From assembly GCF_004364285.1 (NCBI RefSeq), contig NZ_SOBE01000002.1:744001-808000 (forward strand): a stretch of 64,000 nucleotides of DNA. Reading direction: 5' to 3'. This document shows positions 27,201-34,510 of the stretch, one piece after another. Every line of letters starts with the position of its first letter. Within the stretch, counting starts at the first letter, position 1. The DNA comes from Frigoribacterium sp. PhB116 (GTDB lineage Bacteria; Actinomycetota; Actinomycetes; Actinomycetales; Microbacteriaceae). Below the pieces are notes generated by a model that had not been told where the DNA came from, did not search any database, and worked only from the letters and a program-made list of their open reading frames with translations. A program made the position numbers and the translations under genes.

Positions 27201-27400
27201 CCGGCGTGCGGGGCAAGCTCTACCGGGAACCCGCCCAGGCCGCCTTCGACGCCGAGATGCTCCAGGAGTTCCGCGGCCGCGTCGAGACCGCGGCCGAGGG
27301 GATGGCGGGGCAGGTCTTCCTGGCCCGCCTCGACGAGCACTGCGAAGGCCGGACCGGCGGCTCCTGCCGCATCCACGTCGTCGGCGAGGTCAGCTCGTGA
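24212..27400 (+). CDS. adnA: AdnA-like helicase-nuclease subunit
   Basis: A 1062-residue UvrD-like motor plus C-terminal RecB-type nuclease. Walker A is GAPGTGKTT (40-48). Motif II reads VLVDDAQEA, with Asp in place of the catalytic Glu of DExQ, consistent with the weaker motor of AdnA. A Gly/Ala/Pro-rich linker with GAPGAPGAPG interrupts the middle. The nuclease has GTVLHSVMEH (His), GSIDRVE (Asp), IVDLKTGRA (Asp-x-Lys) and QLGSYQLAL, so looks active. One Cys in EECPLHW and two near the C-terminus (EHC, GSC) recall the Fe-S nucleases but do not make a full four-cysteine set. AdnAB resects double-strand breaks in mycobacteria. The next gene overlaps by four bases. Confidence 0.85.
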   Translation: MVTTSFRPVSGTDTRSAVELDASQRAVLDLPDGVSAAVIGAPGTGKTTALVEFVADRLETRGWAPGSVTALTPSRTTATRLRDVLAARLDVPTPGPLARTVSSLAFDVVGHAARLAGAEPPALLTGGDHDSVVRSMLEGHEADGTGPRWPDVLGPRVRVLRGFRTELREVMMRATEQGLSPDDLRRLSAARDRPEWAAVADFVDEYHGVVDAMPGRRLDSAELVDWAVAALDRGETAPVVDGLRAVLVDDAQEATESTVALLRALARRGVAVIALGDPDLATSAFRGGSPDVLGRLGQRLGLPDARTLWLSTAHRHDPPLRELVQRVTARIGTAGAGRQHAAEPGRPAAGAPGAPGAPGPRPDGQPRRDVPPVLSVQADSPAHELSTVARVLREHHLVSGVPWSSMMVVVRSGGQVPGVARGLQLADVPTRTSAAGRAVRDEHGARHLLLAASVAVGRDELTADLAAELLLGPLAGFDALSLRRLRLALRADELAGGGTRSADALLVEALAGPGRFATIDSRPAARAGRFAASLDGARREAAAGASIEEVLWGLWDRSGLAREWSARAAGRGIVAAEADRHLDGVVALFTAAKRFVERTPEAPAVGFLDALLGAEVPEDTLSPQASAESVLVCTPSAAVGLEVDVVVAARLQDGVWPNLRVRGALLGPDDLVDAAQAGEGPDQGPTPVDARAAVLSDELRMFALTVSRARRQVVLSCTSDDDEGPSVFFRLLPTDAPSPSGGHPLSLRGLVGHLRHVVVESTHQGRAESATAGLARLAAAGVAGAHPGEWYGLAEPSTSVPLVDLSEPEAHVAVSPSQLGSFEECPLHWFVDRFGGSAPNASMGIGTVLHSVMEHALDTDVEALWNAVEERWDELDFESPWIAEAEKRRARQMTESLASYLRDFAQSGGELIGAESTFTLDTGPARLRGSIDRVERTRDGAAVIVDLKTGRAAPTSSAAIAAHPQLGSYQLALADGAVESVPEGTPPGGAKLVVVSSGVRGKLYREPAQAAFDAEMLQEFRGRVETAAEGMAGQVFLARLDEHCEGRTGGSCRIHVVGEVSS

Positions 27401-30400
27401 GCCTGTCGGCGGTCGACGTCGCGGTGCGCCTCGGCCTGCCCGAGCCGACGCCCGAGCAGCAGGCCGTCATCGAGGCGCCGCTCGTGCCCGCCCTCGTGGT
27501 CGCGGGCGCCGGCAGCGGCAAGACCGAGACCATGGCCAACAGGGTCGTCTGGCTGCTCGCCAACGGCCACGTCGAGGTCTCGCAGGTGCTCGGCCTGACC
27601 TTCACGCGCAAGGCCGCCGGCGAGCTGGGCGAACGCATCGAGAAGCGCATCCGCCAGCTCGGCGAGGCGGGGCTGCTGGGCGACGACCCCGACCCGTTCG
27701 ACGTCCCCACCGTGTCGACGTACAACGCCTTCGCCAACGGGGTGTTCCGCGACGACGCGCTCCGCGTGGGGCGCGAGCCCGAGTCGCAGGTGCTCGGCGA
27801 GGCCTCGGCCTGGCAGCTGGCCCGGTCGCTGGTCGTCGCGAGCCGCGACGAGCGCCTCGCCGGGCTCGGACGCAGCGTCGACTCCTTGACCGAGGCGGTG
27901 CTCCGGCTGAGCCACGCCCTCAGCGAGAACGTGGCCGACGGCGACGACGTGCTCCGTCTCAGCGACCGGTTCCTCGATCTCGCGGGCCTGCCCTCGACCA
28001 AGGGGTCGGCCTACAGGTCGGTCACCGACGCGGTCGCCGCGGTGTCGGCGCTGCCGCCGCTCGTGGCGCTCGCCGAGCAGTTCGCCGACGAGAAGGCGCG
28101 TCGGGGCCTCGTCGAGTACTCCGACCAGGTGGCGCTCGCCCTCGACGTCTGCGACACGGCCCCCGAGGTCGTCGACGCGATGCGCGCGCGCTTCCGCGTC
28201 GTGCTCCTCGACGAGTACCAGGACACGAGCGTCGTGCAGACGCGCCTGCTGTCGCGCCTGTTCGCCACCACGGGCGTGATGGCGGTCGGCGACCCGCACC
28301 AGTCCATCTACGGTTTCCGGGGTGCCTCCGCGGCGAACCTCGGCCGGTTCCCCGTCGACTTCGGGGCCGAGTCCGACGCCGTCTACAGCCTGTCGACGAG
28401 CTGGCGCAACTCCCGAGGCGTGCTCGACGCCGCCAACGTGGTGGTGGCCGAGCTGGCGGCGGCGTCCGAGGTGCCGGTCGGCGAGCTGCGAGCCCGGCCC
28501 ACGGCCCCCGACGGCCGGGTCGAGACGCTCTTCGAGCAGACCCTGCCGGCCGAGGCGGACCAGGTCGCGGCCTGGTTCGCCCGCGAGCTCGCCGACCCGC
28601 CCGTCGTCGACGGCGTCCCGTCGCCGCGCACGGCGGCGCTGCTGTTCCGGTCAAAGAAGACGATGCCCGCCTTCGTCGAGGCGCTCGCCGAGCGCGGGGT
28701 GCCCTACCGGGTCCTCGGCGTCGGCGGGCTCCTGCAGCGTCCCGAGGTCGTCGACCTGGTGTCCTGCCTCCGGGTGCTCCACGACCCCTCGGCCGGGTCC
28801 GAGCTCATCCGGCTCATGACGGGTGCGCGCTGGCGGATCGGCCTGCACGACGTCGCGGCGCTCCGGTCCGTCGCCTCCTGGCTGTTCGCCCACGACCACG
28901 CGCAGCAGGTGCTGGGCGACGAGGTCGCCGCGGGGTTCCGCGCGTCCGTCGCCGTGGGCGAGCACGGCTCCCTGGTCGACGCGCTCGACTTCGTGGCCAC
29001 GGCGCCCGACGGGCACGGACAACTGCGCGGGCTGAGCGACGAGGGCCTCGCCCGGATGCGGCGGCTGGGCTCGCAGCTGGCGTTCCTGCGCGGGCGCACG
29101 GGCCTCGACCTGGTCGACCTCGTGACGCTGGTGCAGCAGGAGATGCTGCTCGACGTCGAGGTCGCGGCCGCCACGGGGCAGGGCCACGGTGGCGCGTGGC
29201 TGCAGGCCTTCGAGGACGAGCTGACAGGCTACGTCGCGGCGGACGAGAACGCCGCCCTCGGCGGCTTCCTCTCCTGGCTGGCCGCGGCCGAGCGGCGTGA
29301 CGACATGGGGCCGAGGTCGGACGACGGCGAGCCCGGCACCGTCCAACTGCTCACCGTGCACGGCTCCAAGGGCCTCGAGTGGGACCTCGTCGCCGTCCCC
29401 CGCCTCGTCGAGGGCGAGCTGCCCGGCACGTCGCGCGAGGGCGTCGGCTGGCTCGGCTTCGGCGAGCTGCCCTACGAGTTCCGCGGCGACGCCGCCGAGC
29501 TGCCGGACCTCGCCTGGCGCTCCGTCGACGACCAGAAGGAGTTCGACCAGCGACTCGCGGCCTTCAAGGACGACCTCCGGCGTCGGCACCTCTCCGAGGA
29601 GAGGCGCCTCGCGTACGTCGCGTTCACCCGAGCGAAGGAGGCCCTGCTGCTCAGCGGGTCGTTCTGGTCGTCGACCGTGAAGCCGCGGCAGCCGAGCAGG
29701 TACCTGGCCGAGCTGGTGGAGGCGGGCCTCGTCCCGGCCGAGGCGGTGCCGGTCGAGCCCGACGACGAGTCCGACCCTCTCGCCCAGTCGTCGCGCGAGC
29801 TGGTCTGGCCCGTCGACCCGCTGGGCCCGAGGCGCGCACGGGTCGAGCGCGCCGCCGTGCGGGTCGGGCGCACCCTCCGAGCTCGCGAGTCGACGGAGGA
29901 CGGCACCGGCGAGGTGGTCGACGCGGCGGCCCGGCGGCGAGAGGACGTGGGGCCGTGGGCCGACGACATCGACCTGCTCCTGCTCGAGCGAGAGGCCGTC
30001 CGTCGGCGGGCCGGCAGCATCGACCTGCCGCAGCGCATCCCGGCGTCCCGCTTCAAGGACTACGTGAGCGACCCCTCCGGCGTCGCCTCGTCCCTGCGAC
30101 GTCCGCTGCCGGAGCGCCCTTACCGGGCGACGCGCCTCGGCACCCTGTTCCACGAGTGGGTCGAGCAGCGCTACCGGCCGACCGGCCGCGCCGAGCTGCT
30201 CGACGCGTGGGGTCTCGAGCTCGACCTCGACGACGACGAGGAGCGAGGCGGGAACGGACTCGTCGATCCCGACGACGCGCGCCGTCTCGTCGAGCTCCAG
30301 GCCACCTTCGAGGGGTCTCCCTGGGCACGGCTCGAGCCGGTCGAGGTCGAGCTGGAGGTCCACCTGCCGCTCGGGCGGCGGACGGTCATCTGCAAGATCG

Positions 30401-30672
30401 ACGCCGTCTTCGAGCGGGAGGGGCGCCTCCAGGTGGTCGACTGGAAGACCGGTCGAGCCCCGACGGACGACGCAGACCTCGAGCTGCGGCAGCTGCAGCT
30501 CGCCCTCTACCGCGAGGCGTACTCCGCGTTCCGCGGCGTGCCGGCGGACGACATCGACGCGGCCTTCTACTTCGTGGCGGACGACGTCGTGGTCGAGCCC
30601 CGGCACATCGCGGACAGGGACGAGCTGACGGCCCTCTGGGACGTGGTGGAGGCAGGGGGCCAGGTCGAGTAG
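27397..30672 (+). CDS. adnB: AdnB-like helicase-nuclease subunit
   Basis: A 1091-residue SF1A helicase with C-terminal nuclease. Walker A AGAGSGKTET (36-45), motif Ia TFTRKAAGEL, motif II LLDEYQDTS, motif III VGDPHQSIYGFRG, motif IV SLSTSWRNS, motif V VHGSKGLEWD and VI AYVAFTRAKE are complete, so this is the active motor of the pair. Nuclease motifs: GTLFHEWVEQRY (His), KIDAVFE (Asp), VVDWKTGRAP (Asp-x-Lys, near residue 1015), LRQLQLALYREAY. It starts at GTG 27397, overlapping the adnA stop by four bases. It should pair with AdnA to process double-strand breaks for homologous recombination. Confidence 0.9.
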   Translation: MSLSAVDVAVRLGLPEPTPEQQAVIEAPLVPALVVAGAGSGKTETMANRVVWLLANGHVEVSQVLGLTFTRKAAGELGERIEKRIRQLGEAGLLGDDPDPFDVPTVSTYNAFANGVFRDDALRVGREPESQVLGEASAWQLARSLVVASRDERLAGLGRSVDSLTEAVLRLSHALSENVADGDDVLRLSDRFLDLAGLPSTKGSAYRSVTDAVAAVSALPPLVALAEQFADEKARRGLVEYSDQVALALDVCDTAPEVVDAMRARFRVVLLDEYQDTSVVQTRLLSRLFATTGVMAVGDPHQSIYGFRGASAANLGRFPVDFGAESDAVYSLSTSWRNSRGVLDAANVVVAELAAASEVPVGELRARPTAPDGRVETLFEQTLPAEADQVAAWFARELADPPVVDGVPSPRTAALLFRSKKTMPAFVEALAERGVPYRVLGVGGLLQRPEVVDLVSCLRVLHDPSAGSELIRLMTGARWRIGLHDVAALRSVASWLFAHDHAQQVLGDEVAAGFRASVAVGEHGSLVDALDFVATAPDGHGQLRGLSDEGLARMRRLGSQLAFLRGRTGLDLVDLVTLVQQEMLLDVEVAAATGQGHGGAWLQAFEDELTGYVAADENAALGGFLSWLAAAERRDDMGPRSDDGEPGTVQLLTVHGSKGLEWDLVAVPRLVEGELPGTSREGVGWLGFGELPYEFRGDAAELPDLAWRSVDDQKEFDQRLAAFKDDLRRRHLSEERRLAYVAFTRAKEALLLSGSFWSSTVKPRQPSRYLAELVEAGLVPAEAVPVEPDDESDPLAQSSRELVWPVDPLGPRRARVERAAVRVGRTLRARESTEDGTGEVVDAAARRREDVGPWADDIDLLLLEREAVRRRAGSIDLPQRIPASRFKDYVSDPSGVASSLRRPLPERPYRATRLGTLFHEWVEQRYRPTGRAELLDAWGLELDLDDDEERGGNGLVDPDDARRLVELQATFEGSPWARLEPVEVELEVHLPLGRRTVICKIDAVFEREGRLQVVDWKTGRAPTDDADLELRQLQLALYREAYSAFRGVPADDIDAAFYFVADDVVVEPRHIADRDELTALWDVVEAGGQVE

Positions 30673-30680
30673 CCCGCCGC

Positions 30681-30722
30681 CCAGGCCCAGGCCCAGGCCG
30701 AGGCCCAGGCCCAGGCACAGGC
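30681..30722 (+). repeat. intergenic hexanucleotide tandem repeat (CCAGGC type)
   Basis: Seven consecutive six-base units: three CCAGGC, one CGAGGC, two CCAGGC, one ACAGGC. The tract starts nine bases after the adnB stop, in the 126-base gap between convergent adnB and the APH-like gene. No clean terminator hairpin is visible in this gap. Confidence 0.85.
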
Positions 30723-30798
30723 GCCACGGGCAGCTCGGTCGAGCCGAGGGTCAGGCCGACCGGGTCTCCGCCGGTCCGACCGTCAGCCCGAGCGGGCC

Positions 30799-31794
30799 TC
30801 AGCCGTGCCGGCGCTCGGTGGTCGAGAGCAGCTCCTCGACGCCGTCGAGGTCGAGCGCGGCCGTCGAGTCCGACGAGATCGACACCCCGTCGGGAGACTG
30901 CAGCCGGTCGACCAGGGCGGCCATCATGCCGACGGCGTCGTCGACGACGGCGGTGTTCTTCGTGGCGGTGCCGTGCAGCAGCCACTTCGCCGTGTCGAGC
31001 TCGCGGTAGAGGGTCGCGCGGCGTCGGAGCTGGTGGTCGCTCGTGCCCCGGGCGTCGTTGTAGGCCGAGAAGGCGGAGTCGACGGCCTCGGGGCCAGCGC
31101 CGAGCAGCCAGGCGAGATCGCGGGCAGGGTCGCCGACCTGCAGGTCGTGCCATCCCAGCACCCCGGTGACGGCGCCGTCCAGGACGAGGAAGGACGCCGC
31201 GTCGAGGGAGCCGTTGACGACGGTGGGCTGGAACTGCCACAGCACGTGGTCCTGGATCGCCGCCTCCCACCGCTCGAGCAGTGCGGCGGGCAACAGCCGG
31301 GTGGAGGCGGCGCGGTCGACGAGCGAGGCCGTGGAGCGCATCGCCTCGAACGGCGTGTGGCTCGTGAGCCCCGCGTCGGTGACGAAGCTGGTCGGCAGGG
31401 CGTGGATCGCGGCCACGCCTCGGCCGAGGGCCGTGGGCAGGCCGGAGCCGCCGGTCACCTGGGCCGTGCGGAGGTGCGTGCCCGCGATGAAGTCGTAGAC
31501 GATCCCGCGGGTACGGCCGACGGGGGCCTGGCCCCGGTAGGACGGGACGGCGAAGGGCAGACGCCCGCGGACGCCCGCGCTGAGGGCACGGAGGGCGACC
31601 AGGTCGGCGGACTGCTGTGCCTCGGCACGCTGCGACCGGGGGACGCGCACGATGAGCTCGTCACCGGCCCCCGTCGAGAGCAGCGCGGAGTCGACGTCGC
31701 CGGTCGAGGAGCCGTGCGGGGAGGTCGTGCGCACGTCGAGGTCGGCGACGGCGGCCGTGGCCAACGCGGCTAGAGTGAGGTGAGATCTGGCCAT
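30799..31794 (-). CDS. APH-fold protein with degenerate catalytic site (probable pseudokinase)
   Basis: A 331-residue member of the aminoglycoside/macrolide phosphotransferase fold. The scaffold is clear: an ATP-lobe-like N-terminus (ELIVRVP), a hinge-like IVYDFIAGTHL and the C-lobe. But the catalytic loop, normally HGDxxxxN, reads NGSLDAAS (from Asn194): the His, the catalytic Asp and the metal-binding Asn are all replaced, and the usual I/V-D-W metal Asp is Gly214 in VLGWHD. GDPARDLAWL remains. So kinase activity looks unlikely and antibiotic resistance improbable. ATG 31794 is favoured by TACCCT six bases upstream. It lies between adnAB and nudC, on the opposite strand. Confidence 0.8.
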   Translation of the reverse strand: MARSHLTLAALATAAVADLDVRTTSPHGSSTGDVDSALLSTGAGDELIVRVPRSQRAEAQQSADLVALRALSAGVRGRLPFAVPSYRGQAPVGRTRGIVYDFIAGTHLRTAQVTGGSGLPTALGRGVAAIHALPTSFVTDAGLTSHTPFEAMRSTASLVDRAASTRLLPAALLERWEAAIQDHVLWQFQPTVVNGSLDAASFLVLDGAVTGVLGWHDLQVGDPARDLAWLLGAGPEAVDSAFSAYNDARGTSDHQLRRRATLYRELDTAKWLLHGTATKNTAVVDDAVGMMAALVDRLQSPDGVSISSDSTAALDLDGVEELLSTTERRHG

Positions 31795-31800
31795 GCCCTC

Positions 31801-31806
31801 AGGGTA
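31801..31806 (-). promoter_or_regulatory. -10 hexamer of the APH-like gene, predicted leaderless
   Basis: TACCCT on the minus strand, six bases (GAGGGC) before ATG 31794. Confidence 0.45.
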
Positions 31807-31868
31807 GGCCGCAGTGTCCGGTGCTCCGCCGTTCGCCACGCTGTCAACTCGCGATGATTGGTCGTCCG

Positions 31869-32801
31869 ATGTCCTCGCCGCTCACGTCCCGGCTGCCCCT
31901 CGCCCGACACCAGGTCGACCGTGACTACCTCACGCGAGAGAGACCCGACGCGATCCCCGAGCTCCTCGCCGAGTCGAGCACGCGCGTGCTCCCCGTGTGG
32001 GGCACCCGCCTGCTGATGGCGGGCGGCGACCGTCTCGCCCTCCTGCCTCCGAGCGAGGTCCCCGAGGCGGCCGGTTACCTCTACCTCGGCCGGTCGCTCG
32101 ACCCCGACGCGGCCGAGCCCGTGGGCACGCCCCTGGTCGCGGCCCTGCTCGGCGACGAGGCCTCGGCCCGGCTGTCGGCGACCGACGACGACTGGGGCAG
32201 CGTCCGCATGTTCGGCACCCGGCTGAGCGACCGGGACGCCGGCCTGGCCGTGGAGGCCGTGGCGCTCGCGAACTGGCACGACTCGCACCGGTTCTCGCCC
32301 CGCACCGGCCGTCCCCTCGTCCGCGACAAGGCCGGGTGGGTCGGTCGCGACGCCGACGACGGCCACGAGGTCTTCCCCCGGACCGACCCGGCGATCATCG
32401 TGGGCGTCACGGACGCCGAGGACCGCCTCCTGCTCGGTTCGAACGCCCTGTGGGAGTCCAACCGCTGGTCGCTGTTGGCGGGCTTCGTCGAGCCGGGCGA
32501 GTCCCTCGAGCACGCGGTCCAGCGCGAGATCTTCGAGGAGAGCGGCGTCAAGGTCGTCGACCCGCGGTACGTGGGGTCGCAGCCCTGGCCGTTCCCCGCC
32601 AGCCTCATGCTCGGCTTCACGGCGCGCGTCGACGTCGACGACCCGGGCACCCTCGAGCCCGACGGCGCCGAGATCCTCGACCTGCGCTGGTTCAGCCGCG
32701 ACGAGCTGGCCGCCTCGCTCGGCGAGGTCCTCCTGCCCGGCCGCACCTCCATCGCACGCGCCATCATCGAGGACTGGTTCGGCGCCGAGCTCGACCAGTG
32801 A
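31869..32801 (+). CDS. nudC: NudC-type NAD(H) pyrophosphatase lacking zinc cysteines
   Basis: A 310-residue Nudix hydrolase. The Nudix box runs from Gly205 to Val227 with Glu211, Arg219-Glu220 and Glu223-Glu224. The SQPWPFP motif at 237-243 is specific to NADH pyrophosphatases and deNADding enzymes. It would cleave NAD(H), or remove NAD caps from RNA, to give NMN. The region that holds a four-Cys zinc ribbon in E. coli NudC (here about 140-160: HRFSPRTGRP, WVGRDADDG) has no cysteine at all. The ATG at 31869 gives the normal N-terminus. The downstream helicase gene overlaps its stop by four bases, so the two are co-translated. Confidence 0.9.
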   Translation: MSSPLTSRLPLARHQVDRDYLTRERPDAIPELLAESSTRVLPVWGTRLLMAGGDRLALLPPSEVPEAAGYLYLGRSLDPDAAEPVGTPLVAALLGDEASARLSATDDDWGSVRMFGTRLSDRDAGLAVEAVALANWHDSHRFSPRTGRPLVRDKAGWVGRDADDGHEVFPRTDPAIIVGVTDAEDRLLLGSNALWESNRWSLLAGFVEPGESLEHAVQREIFEESGVKVVDPRYVGSQPWPFPASLMLGFTARVDVDDPGTLEPDGAEILDLRWFSRDELAASLGEVLLPGRTSIARAIIEDWFGAELDQ

Positions 32802-34510
32802 GCGATGCCGCGTCGCTGATCGCGGGCCTCGACGAGCAGCAGCGCGAGGCGGCCAGGCGACTGCTCGGCCCCGTCTGCCTGCTGGCGGGGGCCGGTACGG
32901 GCAAGACCAGGGCGATCACCCACCGCATCGCCTACGGGGTCGCCACGGGCGTCTACGCGCCCGGGCGCGTGATGGCCCTCACGTTCACGTCGCGTGCCGC
33001 GGCCGAGCTCCGGGGGCGCCTCCGCCAGCTCGGGGCGGGCGGGGTCTCGGCTCGTACATTCCACGCCTCGGCCCTGTCGCAGCTGTCGTACTTCTGGCCC
33101 CAGACGATGGGCGGGCAGATGCCGCGGCTGATCGACAGCAAGGGGAAGCTCCTGGCCCATGCGGCCGAGCGCGTGGGCCTGAAGCTGGACACGGCGTCCC
33201 TGCGCGACACGGCGGGCGAGATCGAGTGGCGCAAGGTGTCGCGGCTGACGGTGGAGCAGTACGCCGTGAAGGCGCACTCGCGGAACCTGCCGCAGGCGCT
33301 CACCGTCGAGAAGGCCGTCGACCTGCACCGTGCCTACGAGGACATCAAGGACGAGCGCCGGCAGCTCGACTTCGAGGACGTCCTCCTGGCGACCGTTGGC
33401 ATGATGCAGCTCGAGCCCCGCGTCGCGCAGCAGGTCCGTGAGCAGTACCGCTTCTTCGTCGTCGACGAGTACCAGGACGTCTCCCCGCTGCAGCAGGAGC
33501 TGCTCGAGCTCTGGCTCGGCGACCGCAACGACCTCTGCGTCGTGGGCGACGCGAGCCAGACGATCTACTCGTTCGCCGGGGCGTCGGCCGACTACCTCCT
33601 GGGCTTCGGCTCGCGCTACGACGACGCGACCGTGGTCCGGCTTGAGCAGAACTACCGGTCGTCGCGCCAGATCGTCGACACGGCGAACCAGCTGATGCGG
33701 GGCCGGCCCGGCGCGCTGCACCTCCACCCCGCGGTCGAGTCGACGGGGCCGGTGCCGCCCGTCGTCCAGTACCCGACTGACATGGCCGAGGCCCGCGGCG
33801 TCGCGCAGACGATCGCCGACGAGATCCGCAGCGGGGTCGCGCCGGAGGAGATCGCGGTGCTCTACCGGGTCAACGTGCAGGCCGCGGCCCTCGAGCGCGC
33901 CCTGGCCGACGTGGGAGTCTCGACGCGGATCCACGGGGCCACTCGGTTCTTCGACCTCCGCGAGGTCAAGGAGGCGGTGATGATGCTCAAGGGAGCATCG
34001 GTCAGCATCATCGGCGAGCCCCTCTTCAAGACGGTCAGCGACGTGTTGCGCTCCCTCGGCTGGACGCAGGAGGCGCCGGAGCAGCGAGGCGCCCTCCGCG
34101 ACCGCTGGGAGTCGCTGAACGCCCTGATGGGCCTCGCCGAGGCCTCGCCGGAGGGGACGACCCTGGTGCAGTTCGTCGAGGAGCTGCTGGCGAGGCAGGC
34201 CGGGCAGCACGAGCCGACGATGGCCGCGGTCACCCTCGCCACGCTGCACTCGGCCAAGGGCCTCGAGTGGCGGAGCGTCTACCTGATCGGCCTCAGCGAG
34301 GGTCTGGTGCCGATCAGCTACGCCCAGGGACTCGAGGCGATCGACGAGGAACGACGCCTGCTCTACGTCGGCATCACCCGGGCGCGGGAGCGACTGCGTC
34401 TCTCGTGGGCGCCGACCGGCCAGGGCCGGGGCGGCGAGCGTCGACCGAGCCGGTTCCTGGAGGAGCTCCGCACCCGCAGTCGGGATGGGGCCGCACGACC
34501 GACGAGCTGA
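32798..34510 (+). CDS. UvrD2-like ATP-dependent DNA helicase, short form
   Basis: A 570-residue SF1A 3'-5' helicase. Walker A AGAGTGKT (30-37), Ia TFTSRAAAEL, II VVDEYQDVS (Asp223), III VGDASQTIYSFAG, IV LEQNYRSS, V LHSAKGLEW and VI LYVGITRARERL are complete. Mycobacterial UvrD2 is about 700 residues, with a tetracysteine motif and HRDC domain after the motor; here the protein stops soon after motif VI with FLEELRTRSRDG, so both are missing. GTG 32798 overlaps the nudC stop by four bases. The last 137 bases overlap the convergent ThiF-like gene. Likely a DNA repair helicase. Confidence 0.88.
   Translation: MSDAASLIAGLDEQQREAARRLLGPVCLLAGAGTGKTRAITHRIAYGVATGVYAPGRVMALTFTSRAAAELRGRLRQLGAGGVSARTFHASALSQLSYFWPQTMGGQMPRLIDSKGKLLAHAAERVGLKLDTASLRDTAGEIEWRKVSRLTVEQYAVKAHSRNLPQALTVEKAVDLHRAYEDIKDERRQLDFEDVLLATVGMMQLEPRVAQQVREQYRFFVVDEYQDVSPLQQELLELWLGDRNDLCVVGDASQTIYSFAGASADYLLGFGSRYDDATVVRLEQNYRSSRQIVDTANQLMRGRPGALHLHPAVESTGPVPPVVQYPTDMAEARGVAQTIADEIRSGVAPEEIAVLYRVNVQAAALERALADVGVSTRIHGATRFFDLREVKEAVMMLKGASVSIIGEPLFKTVSDVLRSLGWTQEAPEQRGALRDRWESLNALMGLAEASPEGTTLVQFVEELLARQAGQHEPTMAAVTLATLHSAKGLEWRSVYLIGLSEGLVPISYAQGLEAIDEERRLLYVGITRARERLRLSWAPTGQGRGGERRPSRFLEELRTRSRDGAARPTS

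Noticed and set aside
24095-27376. A 1093-codon minus-strand open frame opposite adnA
   Set aside because: AdnA carries complete helicase and nuclease motifs on the plus strand; the antisense product has no recognisable fold or start signal.
30799-31794. Antibiotic-resistance phosphotransferase
   Set aside because: The catalytic Asp, the His before it and both metal-binding residues are replaced, and the context is DNA repair rather than a mobile element.
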